Shown here: positions 55,004 through 62,458 of the stretch, one piece after another
Layout of the letters: each line of letters begins with the position of its first letter
How positions within the stretch are numbered: position 1 is the first letter of the stretch
Assembly (NCBI RefSeq): GCF_022352055.1
Contig: NZ_JAKRWM010000009.1
Location: 217,661 to 281,660 of the forward strand
Direction: 5' to 3'
Length of the DNA stretch: 64,000 nucleotides
From: Cohnella mopanensis
GTDB lineage: Bacteria; Bacillota; Bacilli; Paenibacillales; Paenibacillaceae
Notes under the pieces: generated by a model
Databases searched by the model: none
Told to the model about the DNA's origin: nothing
Seen by the model: the letters and a program-made list of their open reading frames with translations, nothing else
Made by a program: the position numbers and the translations under genes

Positions 55004-55771
55004 TTGAAACTTCAAATGTTAGGTACGGGCAGCGCCTTCGCCAAAGCTTTCAATAATAACAACGCTCTGTTTACGGTCGATGGCCTAAACCTATTAGTGG
55101 ATTGCGGAATAACAGGGCCTAAAGCGCTCCACGAGCTCGGATATAGCTTTAATGACCTCTATGCCATATTGATTACTCACATACATGCCGATCATATGGG
55201 TGGTTTAGAGGAGCTAGCTTTTCAAATGAAATTCGTTTACGGTCGCAAGCCGATTCTATACATAGCCGATGCACTCGTTGAGCCCCTCTGGGAATATTCC
55301 TTGAAAGGCGGGCTGCAGCAGGAACCGACGGACTCGCTAGAACATTACTTCGAAGTACGCCCTCTTACTCCAGGAGTCGTGCAAGAAGTTCTACCGGGGT
55401 TGCGCGTAGAGTTAATCGCTACGAAACATATTCCGAATAAAGCCAACTATTCTTTGCTCATTAATGACTTCTTCTTCTATTCTGGAGACACCGTATTCGA
55501 CCCTGAACTATTGGAATCGTTGGTTAGAGAACGGGGAGTCCAGTTGATCTTCCATGATTGCCAATTGCATCCCCCGGGTGTCGTCCATGCCTGCTTGTCT
55601 CAGTTACTTACCTTGCCGACGCATATACAGGAGCGCGTATATCTGATGCATTATGGGGATGATCAGCCTGACTTTATCGGTCGTACCGGTCCAATGAAGT
55701 TCGTCGAGCAACAACGGATTTACGAGGTCAACGAGTTAACTTTTACCGTCCAATCCGGTATGATAGAGTAA
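55004..55771 (+). CDS. MBL-fold hydrolase, RNase Z-like
   Basis: A 255-residue metallo-beta-lactamase-fold protein. LGTGSAFAKAFNNNNALF at the start and THIHADHMGGLEELAF near 58 give the metal ligands; FFYSGDTVFD near 158, HDCQ near 185 and MHYGDD near 212 complete the site. The pattern is close to RNase Z and PQS-response-like phosphodiesterases, without their exosite. Substrate unknown. The start is a TTG behind AGGGGG. A small membrane-protein gene follows 27 bases later. Confidence 0.82.
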   Translation: MKLQMLGTGSAFAKAFNNNNALFTVDGLNLLVDCGITGPKALHELGYSFNDLYAILITHIHADHMGGLEELAFQMKFVYGRKPILYIADALVEPLWEYSLKGGLQQEPTDSLEHYFEVRPLTPGVVQEVLPGLRVELIATKHIPNKANYSLLINDFFFYSGDTVFDPELLESLVRERGVQLIFHDCQLHPPGVVHACLSQLLTLPTHIQERVYLMHYGDDQPDFIGRTGPMKFVEQQRIYEVNELTFTVQSGMIE

Positions 55772-55798
55772 TACCCACGCACGAAAGGAAGTTATCCC

Positions 55799-55906
55799 TT
55801 GCTTGCTACGTTCATATTCGGAGCCGTCATCGCCGTCCTGCTCATCTGGGTAGTCCTTTGGGCCACCAAGAAAGCTTATTCCCGCAAATGGGACGAAGAA
55901 GAGTAA
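55799..55906 (+). CDS. 35-residue single-helix membrane protein
   Basis: Short reading frame starting with TTG, seven bases after AAAGGAAG. It encodes one strongly hydrophobic helix (residues 4-22, with GAVIAVLLIWVVLW) followed by a charged tail ending SRKWDEEE. Spacing behind the MBL hydrolase and a terminator right after it support a real gene. No family is recognised; such peptides often regulate a membrane partner. Confidence 0.55.
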   Translation: MLATFIFGAVIAVLLIWVVLWATKKAYSRKWDEEE

Positions 55907-55914
55907 ACCCGATC

Positions 55915-55954
55915 AGGGGTGGTTCCCCGTCGCAATCGACGGTGAACCACCCCT
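55915..55954. terminator. Bidirectional terminator
   Basis: AGGGGTGGTTC-CCGTCG pairs with CGACGG-GAACCACCCCT across CAAT, between converging genes. Confidence 0.85.
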
Positions 55955-55970
55955 TTGCATAAGAGCCCTC

Positions 55971-56168
55971 TCACATGTCCTCGAGCTTGCTTTCCGAGAT
56001 TGTATTTTTAGTACGATCGCCATCCCAGTTCCTGAATGCCCACCAAGTAAATTGCCTATCGTACTTCATCGAGTCCTTCCTTACGAAGCGAGCAACCGCT
56101 GTCAAAACACAGCCAATCAAACTAAACAGCCCTATCAGCCATATCGCAAGTAAAGCCGCATCCCTCAT
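55971..56168 (-). CDS. Small membrane protein
   Basis: A 65-residue protein with one hydrophobic helix near residues 3-25 (LLAIWLIGLFSLIGCVLTAV), then a hydrophilic, basic-to-acidic tail with an aromatic stretch RQFTWWAFRNWDGD. ATG 56168 has GGGAGG eight bases before it; an in-frame ATG 20 codons upstream has none. Function unknown. It is the last chromosome-like gene before the tRNA. Confidence 0.6.
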   Translation of the reverse strand: MRDAALLAIWLIGLFSLIGCVLTAVARFVRKDSMKYDRQFTWWAFRNWDGDRTKNTISESKLEDM

Positions 56169-56298
56169 TCTTCGTTCCTCCCGCCGATTACCGCTATTAC
56201 ATTTGTACGTCGGCGGAACGAGAAACATCCCTATTTCATGCGAATTTTCGACTTCAAAGCTTGGCGTGAAATGTGTAAAAAAAATATTTAAAAACCAA

Positions 56299-56327
56299 TT
56301 GACTTCGCATTCGCAACTTGTTATTAT
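56299..56327 (+). promoter_or_regulatory. Promoter of tRNA-Val
   Basis: TTGACT (56299-56304) and TATTAT (56322-56327), 17 bases apart, 25 bases upstream of the tRNA. Confidence 0.7.
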
Positions 56328-56352
56328 ATTACTTGTCGCCGTTAAAAAATAT

Positions 56353-56428
56353 GATCTGATAGCTCAGCTGGGAGAGCACCATCTTGACAGGGTGGGGGTC
56401 ACAGGTTCGATCCCTGTTCAGATCACCA
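56353..56428 (+). tRNA. tRNA-Val (anticodon GAC)
   Basis: A complete 76-base cloverleaf: acceptor GATCTGA/TCAGATC, T8 A9, D-arm beginning GCTC, anticodon stem CCATC/GGTGG (one G-U pair), anticodon GAC at 56386-56388, T-loop GGTTCGATCC, discriminator A and an encoded CCA. A sigma-A promoter lies upstream and a hairpin terminator after it. Accessory DNA begins directly downstream, so the 3' end is a likely integration target; no second copy of it is visible in the window. Confidence 0.96.
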
Positions 56429-56441
56429 TACATAACCGACC

Positions 56442-56478
56442 GAGAGCCTTAGAACCATAAGGGCTCTCTTCTTTTTTG
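56442..56478 (+). terminator. Terminator after tRNA-Val
   Basis: GAGAGCC-TTA pairs with TAA-GGGCTCTC and is followed by TTCTTTTTT. Confidence 0.7.
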
Positions 56479-56521
56479 TTCAACACCATCACTGTAGTAA
56501 AATCCCTATTTTGCATCAACT

Positions 56522-56578
56522 GGTGCCGGATTGGTGCCCTTTATTCAACTAAAGCGTAACTGGTGCCAATCTGGTGCC
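56522..56578. repeat. Paired GGTGCC repeats beside the tRNA
   Basis: GGTGCC occurs at 56522, 56533, 56562 and 56573: two pairs, each with an 11-base step (one helical turn), 40 bases apart. The repeated unit is CTGGTGCC-N3-TGGTGCC. This layout beside a tRNA is like arm-type binding sites of a tyrosine integrase or sites for the excisionase encoded next. Confidence 0.6.
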
Positions 56579-56603
56579 AACAATTAAAAAAAGCGCGGTA
56601 GTC

Positions 56604-56825
56604 TTACCCGCGCTTCTTAGCTTCCAGAAATTCTCCGAACTCTTTTCCCTCATACCACTCGAAGAATAACCGTTTTGATACTTTAATCTTATTTCCAACA
56701 CGCACTATATGAAACTTACCTGAATCTACTAGTTCATACGCTTGCCGCCTGCCGCAATTCAGAATCATTTGAATATCTTTCACTTCCAATGAATCCGGTA
56801 AACTCTCAATATCAGTTCTTTCCAT
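56604..56825 (-). CDS. Excisionase-type helix-turn-helix protein
   Basis: A 73-residue DNA-binding protein of the HTH_17 excisionase type: SLEVKDIQMILNCGRRQAY forms the helix-turn-helix, KFHIVRVGNKIKVSKRLFFEW the wing and following helix. Such proteins bend attachment-site DNA or regulate phage promoters. The repeats just downstream could be its targets. It overlaps the end of the ArpU-like gene by 14 bases. ATG has GGGAGAT upstream. Confidence 0.75.
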   Translation of the reverse strand: MERTDIESLPDSLEVKDIQMILNCGRRQAYELVDSGKFHIVRVGNKIKVSKRLFFEWYEGKEFGEFLEAKKRG

Positions 56826-57285
56826 CCCGAGTATCTCCCTTCTGTTTCAATACTCCAACTTTCAACATTCCGGCCAGCATCTCAAACGCCCTCCACCGAA
56901 GCTTAGAGAATGTGCCTTCCGCGATCCCGAGTTCAATTTGATATACCTGGTAATCGTATACCTCTTCATCCTGCATATATTTCAAGCGGATTAGTTTCTG
57001 TTGTGGAAGCGGGAGATGATTAACGCAGCGCTCAACCTTAGCGATATACATCAGCCGCGCATTCGGCTCATCCACATTCCGCATTGCAATGTTGGCTGTA
57101 GAATCACTTGTGACTCCCGTGTTGCCGCCTGTTCTTTCTTCGTAAACCGGGGTGACTTTCGCCTCGATCTCCTCGAACTCAACGGTCTTGAAATACCGGT
57201 AACGCTCGAATACATCCTCTATCGCTTGGGTCGTCAATTCCCTGTCGTATACCGGTTTCCGAATGTCCGGGAGGTCAAAGCTCAT
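56812..57285 (-). CDS. ArpU/sigma-like phage late transcription regulator
   Basis: A 157-residue protein with a conserved C-terminal half like ArpU-family regulators: LPLPQQKLIRLKYMQDEE near 95 and a helix-turn-helix-like QIELGIAEGTFSKLRWRAFEML near 122. In phages such proteins turn on packaging and lysis genes. The start is weakly supported: ATG 57285 or GTG 57291, both without a good binding site, so upstream sequence may have been lost. No terminase gene follows, so the phage unit is incomplete. Confidence 0.7.
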   Translation of the reverse strand: MSFDLPDIRKPVYDRELTTQAIEDVFERYRYFKTVEFEEIEAKVTPVYEERTGGNTGVTSDSTANIAMRNVDEPNARLMYIAKVERCVNHLPLPQQKLIRLKYMQDEEVYDYQVYQIELGIAEGTFSKLRWRAFEMLAGMLKVGVLKQKGDTRDGKN

Positions 57286-57291
57286 ATGCAC

Positions 57292-57909
57292 GGTCCAGTA
57301 CCGACATCCATTTCATGGCAAGATATGCTGCCGAAATTTGCTAAAGGAGGTACGAGATTCTAACTTTGAAGGAGCATACACCACTGCTAGAGCTACCGCG
57401 ATACTATTAATAACTGTAACTATCGGTTGTCCGAAATCAGAGAAGGAAATTGCAGTAGCACCGGCAGATGTCATATTGGCGACAACGTACCATCGTGACT
57501 CGTAAGCCTCCAGTTTATGCTGCCAACCTTGTTAAGCGCCTCCGATCGTCAAATGAAGTTTGCACACAACATGTTGACGTTTCACACGAATGGCGCTATC
57601 CTATCGGAAAACCGACGTCGGAACTTTCACCGCAATTGAAAAAGCCGACCTAGTGGCCGGCTCGATTCATGCGCCGAAGATTTTAAGTGCCAATGGGCAA
57701 GCCTTCGAGTCGCAAGATATTTTGTTTTGGGATATCCATATCCCCGCGGTGTCCTCTGTTCGGTTTTCCGATGATATAAATATAACACGTATAAAATCCA
57801 GTAACACACAGAGAAAGCCTAAAAAAACACAAAATATCCACACGACATAATGTTAAATATTGTCGTTAACGTAGAATTACAGTAGAATTACGAAAACAAT
57901 ACTAAGGAA
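57292..57909. other. Non-coding or decayed stretch in the accessory region
   Basis: No gene is supported here. Short open frames on both strands lack ribosome binding sites and resemble nothing I know. A minus-strand hairpin AGCCGGCC/GGTCGGCT with a T run (57642-57665) marks the end of a lost transcription unit. GC content falls sharply after about 57760. Confidence 0.5.
57860..57888 (+). promoter_or_regulatory. Promoter of the AT-rich membrane-protein gene
   Basis: TTGTCG (57860-57865) and TAGAAT (57883-57888), 17 bases apart, 36 bases before the start. The same TTGTCG form occurs in the promoter at 63828. Confidence 0.5.
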
Positions 57910-57924
57910 ATGGTGATATGTGCG

Positions 57925-58857
57925 ATGGTCCAAAAGAAATTTGCTGTTGATGATAAAAAAGACTCAACACCTAATGTTCAAACAAACCAAGCAAACAACG
58001 AAAAAGATGAAAACAAAGAAAAAAGGAAACAAATGTTTATCGGTGTTTCACTCATGTATGGAGGAATAGGCATTTTCGCTATCTCTATGCTTAAAGTGAA
58101 TATTAATGAATTTCTTCAGAGGTATTATCTTGCAATAATAGGTGTTGCTATTATTATTTATTCATTCTATAAATATTTACTTCCTATTTTCAACTTAAAA
58201 AAAGAGAGATCTGGACCTTTCCAAAAAGTCGATATTAAAGCACAGGAGCCTAAAAAGATATATGTTTCAGGGGAAAATAACGTCGTCTACTTTAATCAAC
58301 ATGAAAAAAATAACGAAGGAGAATCTAAGCAAAGTGACTTTAATGCATACTTCAGAGAAATGAAATCATTAATTGAACATAAGGCAAAAATTGCAGATGA
58401 AAAGGCTTCAATACTCTTGGATAAAGGTACGAATTATGCAAAGTTTGGAATCATCTTTTTTATTGTTTCAATAATTACTTGGCAGTTACTTTCTTGGAAA
58501 ATGGGAGGACTTGAAACACAATTAATATATGGAATTGCATCATGTTCATTTCTGTTTTTATTTATTGAATTTCTAAGTGCATGGTTTCTGCGGCAATATA
58601 GACATTTTGTTGATACATCCACATATCTAATAAAGGTGAAGTCAATTCTTGACAAATATATGTTAATGGTATTATACGCTCAGGAAGATACAACAATTGT
58701 ACGAACAGATATCCTTAACCATCTAGCAGAGGAAATAAAGTGGCCAGAGATTGGAAATTTCAGTAGAGAGGAAATGAGTTTCGCTAAAGAAGCTGTAGAA
58801 TCTGCTTCACTACTAATAAAAAGTATAAGGAGTAATCAAAAAGAAACTCAAGCATAA
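57925..58857 (+). CDS. Four-helix membrane protein of unknown function (AT-rich)
   Basis: A 310-residue protein whose codon use is far more AT-rich than the chromosomal genes to the left. A Lys/Asn/Glu-rich tail (1-35) is followed by two helices (about 40-60 and 68-85), a hydrophilic stretch, then HKAKIADEKASILLDKGT near 160 leading into two more helices (about 170-190 and 195-220) and a helical C-terminal domain. The KA-containing segment just before the third helix recalls membrane effectors of some antiphage systems, but no partner enzyme lies nearby; this is only an analogy. Start ATG 57925 is placed by GGTGAT; ATG 57910 touches AAGGA. Confidence 0.65.
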   Translation: MVQKKFAVDDKKDSTPNVQTNQANNEKDENKEKRKQMFIGVSLMYGGIGIFAISMLKVNINEFLQRYYLAIIGVAIIIYSFYKYLLPIFNLKKERSGPFQKVDIKAQEPKKIYVSGENNVVYFNQHEKNNEGESKQSDFNAYFREMKSLIEHKAKIADEKASILLDKGTNYAKFGIIFFIVSIITWQLLSWKMGGLETQLIYGIASCSFLFLFIEFLSAWFLRQYRHFVDTSTYLIKVKSILDKYMLMVLYAQEDTTIVRTDILNHLAEEIKWPEIGNFSREEMSFAKEAVESASLLIKSIRSNQKETQA

Positions 58858-58880
58858 GCCACCATTTCAAGGTGGCTTTA
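58856..58880 (+). terminator. Terminator of the membrane-protein gene
   Basis: AAGCCACC/GGTGGCTT stem with a seven-base loop and a T-rich tail. Confidence 0.7.
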
Positions 58881-59219
58881 TTACTTTCCAAATCCAACAA
58901 ACTCCGGACTTCTCAACATCCCCGCGCGAGTCCAATTTCGAAACCGAACCTTTGCGCTAATCCGCGGCTCCAAATACACGTAATGGCGGTCCTCACCCAT
59001 CACAAGACTGCGAGCGACGCCATAAAACGCCTTTCGGTGCGCGGCAGGGACCGAAAGGTCGATAATCCCAACTGGACGTCCATTGTATTGTACCGACCAT
59101 CCGAATTGGTTCTTACGGTAGCCGGCGATCTGTATGATAGCTTCCGTATAGTTGATGATCTTAATCCAATTCGCATCGCGCCGGCCAACGTATTTACTTG
59201 TCTTCTTTTTGCATAGTAT
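58881..59219 (-). pseudogene. C-terminal remnant of an ATP-dependent DNA ligase
   Basis: An open frame of 113 codons without a start. It encodes the C-terminal OB-fold of ATP-dependent ligases: GRRDANWIKIINY (the end of the adenylation domain with the nucleotide-binding lysine), QIAGYRKNQFGW, then VRFRNWTRAGMLRSPEFVGF, the usual ligase ending. The adenylation core with its active Lys is gone; upstream sequence switches to AT-rich DNA with a stop codon. GC content is higher than its surroundings, so it is an older fragment cut by later insertions. Confidence 0.7.
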
Positions 59220-59310
59220 CTATATAATAAATAATGTACATATTTAAATATTTTTATCCCATCTTTATATTACATAGGGGATCTATCATTTTTTGATAAG
59301 GAGTTTTTAG

Positions 59311-59661
59311 ATGGTTCCTACATACGGAAAAATTTCCATTTTTCTATTTATAATAATTATTTTTACTGGAGTTAGATTTGCTAAATACTTCGGTCAAATC
59401 CGAAAACATAAGGGGAAGATGAATAAATGTGAAATAAAAGATAAAATCCAATCAATTGAAGGGACGATAGTTACTATTCAAAAAGTCCGTTCTAATCAGA
59501 CTCCTTTTAATAAGCCTTCAAGGGCTAAAGATTTCGGTGATCATTATCAGATAACGTATGAATTAAATGGAGCTCAACATACTGCTTGGTTTCGCGCGTA
59601 CAGAGCTATTGTTCAGATACCAAAACCTTCGGACGCAGAAAAATGGATATTAACAAAATAA
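59311..59661 (+). CDS. Small membrane-anchored protein, AT-rich
   Basis: A 116-residue protein: one helix near residues 8-24 (ISIFLFIIIIFTGVRF), a basic linker, then a small strand-rich domain ending in WILTK with YQITYELNGAQHTAWFRAY (core: ITYELNGAQHTAWF). AAGGAG precedes the ATG. Unknown function; the AT-rich codons match the accessory region. It lies between two remnants. Confidence 0.6.
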   Translation: MVPTYGKISIFLFIIIIFTGVRFAKYFGQIRKHKGKMNKCEIKDKIQSIEGTIVTIQKVRSNQTPFNKPSRAKDFGDHYQITYELNGAQHTAWFRAYRAIVQIPKPSDAEKWILTK

Positions 59662-59810
59662 CAGTATGATCACTTATTAACGAAAACTAAGCTAACGGGA
59701 CACGATAGCACAACGACAACAGGCTGCTGAATCAATCGGCATTCTGTTAAGCTAACTGGCAGGATAATGGAATATCAAACTTCTATTTTATGGTAGTATT
59801 GAGTTATCAA

Positions 59811-60316
59811 ATCATATACCGTTACTACTCACCTCGTGAGGGACTGTATACGAAACCTGACCCGATAGGGCTTGACGGGGGAAATCCGACTTTGTATGGA
59901 TATGTAAGTGATCCGAATAGTCAAATTGATCCATAGGGTTAATTGTTGTTTACCGTCTACTTAGACTTGATGAAGATATCGCTAAAGGGCTATCAGCTAA
60001 AGTACCAGGTAAAGGAACGACTGTACATGGTCATGTATCTAGTGGTTCAAGAAATAAGGGTTCACAATTTATTTCTACAAGTACAGATCCAGAGGCAATA
60101 GCAAAACACCGTAGTCCAGGACAGAGTATGGTTTCATTTGATACAGATCATGTTGTCCCAGATGTCAAAGGAAACAGGAACATCCTAGACAAATCGACTG
60201 TTGAAAAAGCAAAGGCTCAAGGTGTAGGAAGCGTAACTGCAAACTTCGCTGCCAAGTCAAAAGAGGTTTTAATTGAGGGACATGTTCCTAGCTCAGCTAT
60301 CAAAAAATGTCTATAA
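59811..60316 (+). pseudogene. Displaced RHS tip with ART-like toxin domain, broken by a frameshift
   Basis: The first part encodes the end of an RHS core: YRYYSPREGLYTKPDPIGLD then NPTLYGYVSDPNSQIDP, a textbook RHS tip. Instead of the expected DPxGL the next codon is TAG; dropping to the next frame restores GL and continues into a 120-residue domain starting VYRLLRLDEDIAKGL, with GSQFISTSTDPEAIAKH and a final Glu-containing strand, the R-STS-E pattern of ADP-ribosyltransferase-like toxins. One base is missing at 59934-59936. No start codon or binding site serves either part. The rest of the RHS gene is absent, so this is an orphan toxin tip. Confidence 0.75.
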
Positions 60317-60331
60317 TTGAGGAGTGGATTT

Positions 60332-60658
60332 ATGAGCAAAGAGGACGCGCTTAATATAATTTACAACTATATTCTTGGTGAGGACTCAATATTAGTATCA
60401 TTAAGAATGGGTGATGGGTTAAATGAACAGCACTACAGTCAGTTAATAGAAGCAATGAAGTTGTTAACCAAAGAATATAAAGATAAATCGGAAGTTCCTA
60501 AAAAACTTGCTTTGTGTTTTGTCGATATAAGTAATTTCTTTTATTTTAACGAGGGCATATACTCCTCGGAAGTACAAGATAGACTAGAAAATGCAGTTCA
60601 TGAAATATCTCAAGTTGCAAATGAATTATTTGAATCGAATATGGATATTCAACAATAA
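60332..60658 (+). CDS. Candidate immunity protein for the adjacent RHS toxin
   Basis: A 108-residue acidic, mostly helical protein with EDALNIIYNYILGEDSIL near 5 and KLALCFVDISNFFYF near 60. It starts 15 bases after the toxin domain, behind GAGGAG, and ends at a terminator. Size, acidity, AT-rich codons and position are those of immunity proteins that neutralise RHS toxins. No known family was recognised, so the role is inferred from context only. Confidence 0.6.
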   Translation: MSKEDALNIIYNYILGEDSILVSLRMGDGLNEQHYSQLIEAMKLLTKEYKDKSEVPKKLALCFVDISNFFYFNEGIYSSEVQDRLENAVHEISQVANELFESNMDIQQ

Positions 60659-60675
60659 GCTAATGTGCATGTTTT

Positions 60676-60725
60676 AAAACCTATGTAAAAGAGCTGTAAA
60701 AAGTCTTTCGTTACATAGGTTTTTG
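60676..60725 (+). terminator. Terminator of the toxin/immunity unit
   Basis: AAAACCTATGTAA/TTACATAGGTTTT with a 22-base loop and a T-rich end. Confidence 0.75.
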
Positions 60726-60838
60726 TATGTTAGAATAACATGGTTCGTACACTTACAATAAATCGATTAAGCTCCCTCGGTATGATTTGATTATCTCACG
60801 TATGCTCGTGTATTCGCAGGATTTCATCTTCCTTAGAA

Positions 60839-61264
60839 TCAGATGACATAAGAAAGAGAGTTCAGTAGGTAGAGATTAAACGTAAGAAGGCATTTAGCAG
60901 CTCCGCTTATTATTTTATATGCCATACTCGAACTGATAGGTTCGTTGATTTTCCCAGTTTTGTGTTTCTTATTCCGACTCTTGAATAAATATTCATGGTC
61001 AGGTTTTCCTTTAATATAACGGTCAAGCACTTCGCGAAGAACTCGGTTAATCTTAATCAATTGCTGCTTTCCTGTCTTCTCTTCAATAACATCGATGTAA
61101 GTCCCCTTAACATCTATGACGCGAAGTGGGAGGATATCTGAAATCCGAAGGCCTGTGTTAATCCCGAGTACAAACATAACGAAATCTCGTTCATTCCTCA
61201 TAAACAAGAAATCCTTAATAGATTCGACCTTTCTCGGGTCTTTTATCGGATAAACAAACTTCAT
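60839..61264 (-). pseudogene. Truncated tyrosine recombinase
   Basis: The start is intact (ATG 61264 behind GAGGTGG) and the first 120 residues match small tyrosine integrases: MKFVYPIKDPRKVESIKDF (core: VYPIKD), GINTGLRISDILPLR near 55 with the catalytic Arg, EKTGKQQLIKI with the catalytic Lys and a YLFKSR block. After SGAAK the sequence departs into LLTFNLYLL and stops, so the box II His-x-x-Arg and the nucleophilic Tyr are lost. It can no longer recombine DNA. Confidence 0.75.
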
Positions 61265-61295
61265 ACCACCACCTCACTATCAATTTTAGCAAAAG

Positions 61296-61323
61296 AAAAA
61301 GCACCGGTTAGGGTGCTTTTTTT
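61296..61323. terminator. Terminator at the end of the membrane-protein gene
   Basis: AAAAAGCACC pairs with GGTGCTTTTT, with A and T tracts on both sides; it overlaps the last codons of the minus-strand gene. Confidence 0.75.
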
Positions 61324-62162
61324 AAATCTTTATCAAGAGCATCTCCTGAGACCTCTAATAATCTTTCATAGTTGTTTAAACTTTGTTTTACTATTGCTGT
61401 CTTAGATTTACGTCTAGCTAAATGTGTTAATATCAGAATATAAGCTACGATACCACTAATTACTACTAGAAAACTATTAGTTTTAATTATAGCGCTTTCT
61501 GATTGAACTTCTGCAACTACGAATCCGATTACTGCAGCTACCATCAATGAAACTGCTGTAGTCAAAAGTCCAAAAACATCATTTTTTGATATCTCATCTA
61601 CAGTTATAGAGCCTCTTAATTTTATTCTTTGCTCACTACTCAGTTTTTCTTTTTTTAATTCTTCAACTAACCATACTAATTTTTTATTATCGTTAACCCA
61701 CATTCCTCGTCTGAGATGCTTTTTGTAAAAATTATATACATATTCATCATCACTTAGCGATTTATCTGTATGGTTTGGACCATTTGTAAAATCTTCTAGT
61801 GGATTAAAAGGTTTTGCGTGCTTCAATCTAAATTTTTCCAATTTAAATGCAATATATTTGCCAATAATACTTATTACAATTGATATGCATAATACAAGAA
61901 AAGCCCTTACATACAGAGGAGTACTTAAAAACCAATGTATCACGTCTATCTCTGCAACTTGCAACAAATATCCGATTACAATATACAGTAAGCCAAACCT
62001 AAACATCCACGTCTCTTGGAGAAGATCCAGTAGTTTACTCGGAACTTTTCCCTCCACAGGAACCACAACAGAAGTTAATTTGATATAATCTTTTCGTTTA
62101 CGCGAAGTAACCATTATCGCTAATAAAATTGCTCCTGACAACTGAACTATAACTGGTAGCAT
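61308..62162 (-). CDS. Multi-helix membrane protein of unknown function (AT-rich)
   Basis: A 284-residue protein with helices near residues 3-20, 52-70 and 80-105, a 95-residue hydrophilic segment (about 110-200, with DDEYVYNFYKKHLRRGMW core) and two more helices near 205-225 and 235-255, then a basic tail. No family is recognised. ATG 62162 has GGGAGG at eight bases; longer forms overlap that site. AT-rich codon use resembles the gene at 57925, which also joins paired helices to a cytoplasmic domain, so both may be cargo of the same kind of element. Confidence 0.65.
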   Translation of the reverse strand: MLPVIVQLSGAILLAIMVTSRKRKDYIKLTSVVVPVEGKVPSKLLDLLQETWMFRFGLLYIVIGYLLQVAEIDVIHWFLSTPLYVRAFLVLCISIVISIIGKYIAFKLEKFRLKHAKPFNPLEDFTNGPNHTDKSLSDDEYVYNFYKKHLRRGMWVNDNKKLVWLVEELKKEKLSSEQRIKLRGSITVDEISKNDVFGLLTTAVSLMVAAVIGFVVAEVQSESAIIKTNSFLVVISGIVAYILILTHLARRKSKTAIVKQSLNNYERLLEVSGDALDKDLKKAP

Positions 62163-62248
62163 CAACATTACCTCCCTCACACAACAATTCGACAAAAGGA
62201 AGGATTTACCTGCAAATATGACGAATAGTGTCGTAGGAGGCGATTTAC

Positions 62249-62458
62249 ATGGATCAAGTTACAAAAAGCTGGCTTATGCTCGTAATTATTTTAATTGCTG
62301 GATTGATGGTTATCCTATTAATCCGCGAGATTGCATTATGGTACTGGCGAGTCAACCATATTGTCCAAAAGCTAGAATCAATCGACAACAACCTCCGAGT
62401 GATCGCTTCTAAGTTGGAATCAAAGTCTCAGGAAGCTAAGGAGACTAAAGATGTTTAA
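62249..62458 (+). CDS. Small membrane protein with coiled-coil tail
   Basis: A 69-residue protein: helix near residues 8-27 (LMLVIILIAGLMVILLI), then a charged heptad-like tail (VQKLESIDNNLRVIASKLES core). TAGGAGG precedes the ATG. The form resembles small phage or plasmid membrane proteins. Its end overlaps the next small gene by eight bases. Confidence 0.65.
   Translation: MDQVTKSWLMLVIILIAGLMVILLIREIALWYWRVNHIVQKLESIDNNLRVIASKLESKSQEAKETKDV

Noticed and set aside
57292..57909. Several open frames of 60-120 codons on both strands
   Set aside because: They overlap each other, lack binding sites and show no family pattern; treated as decayed DNA.
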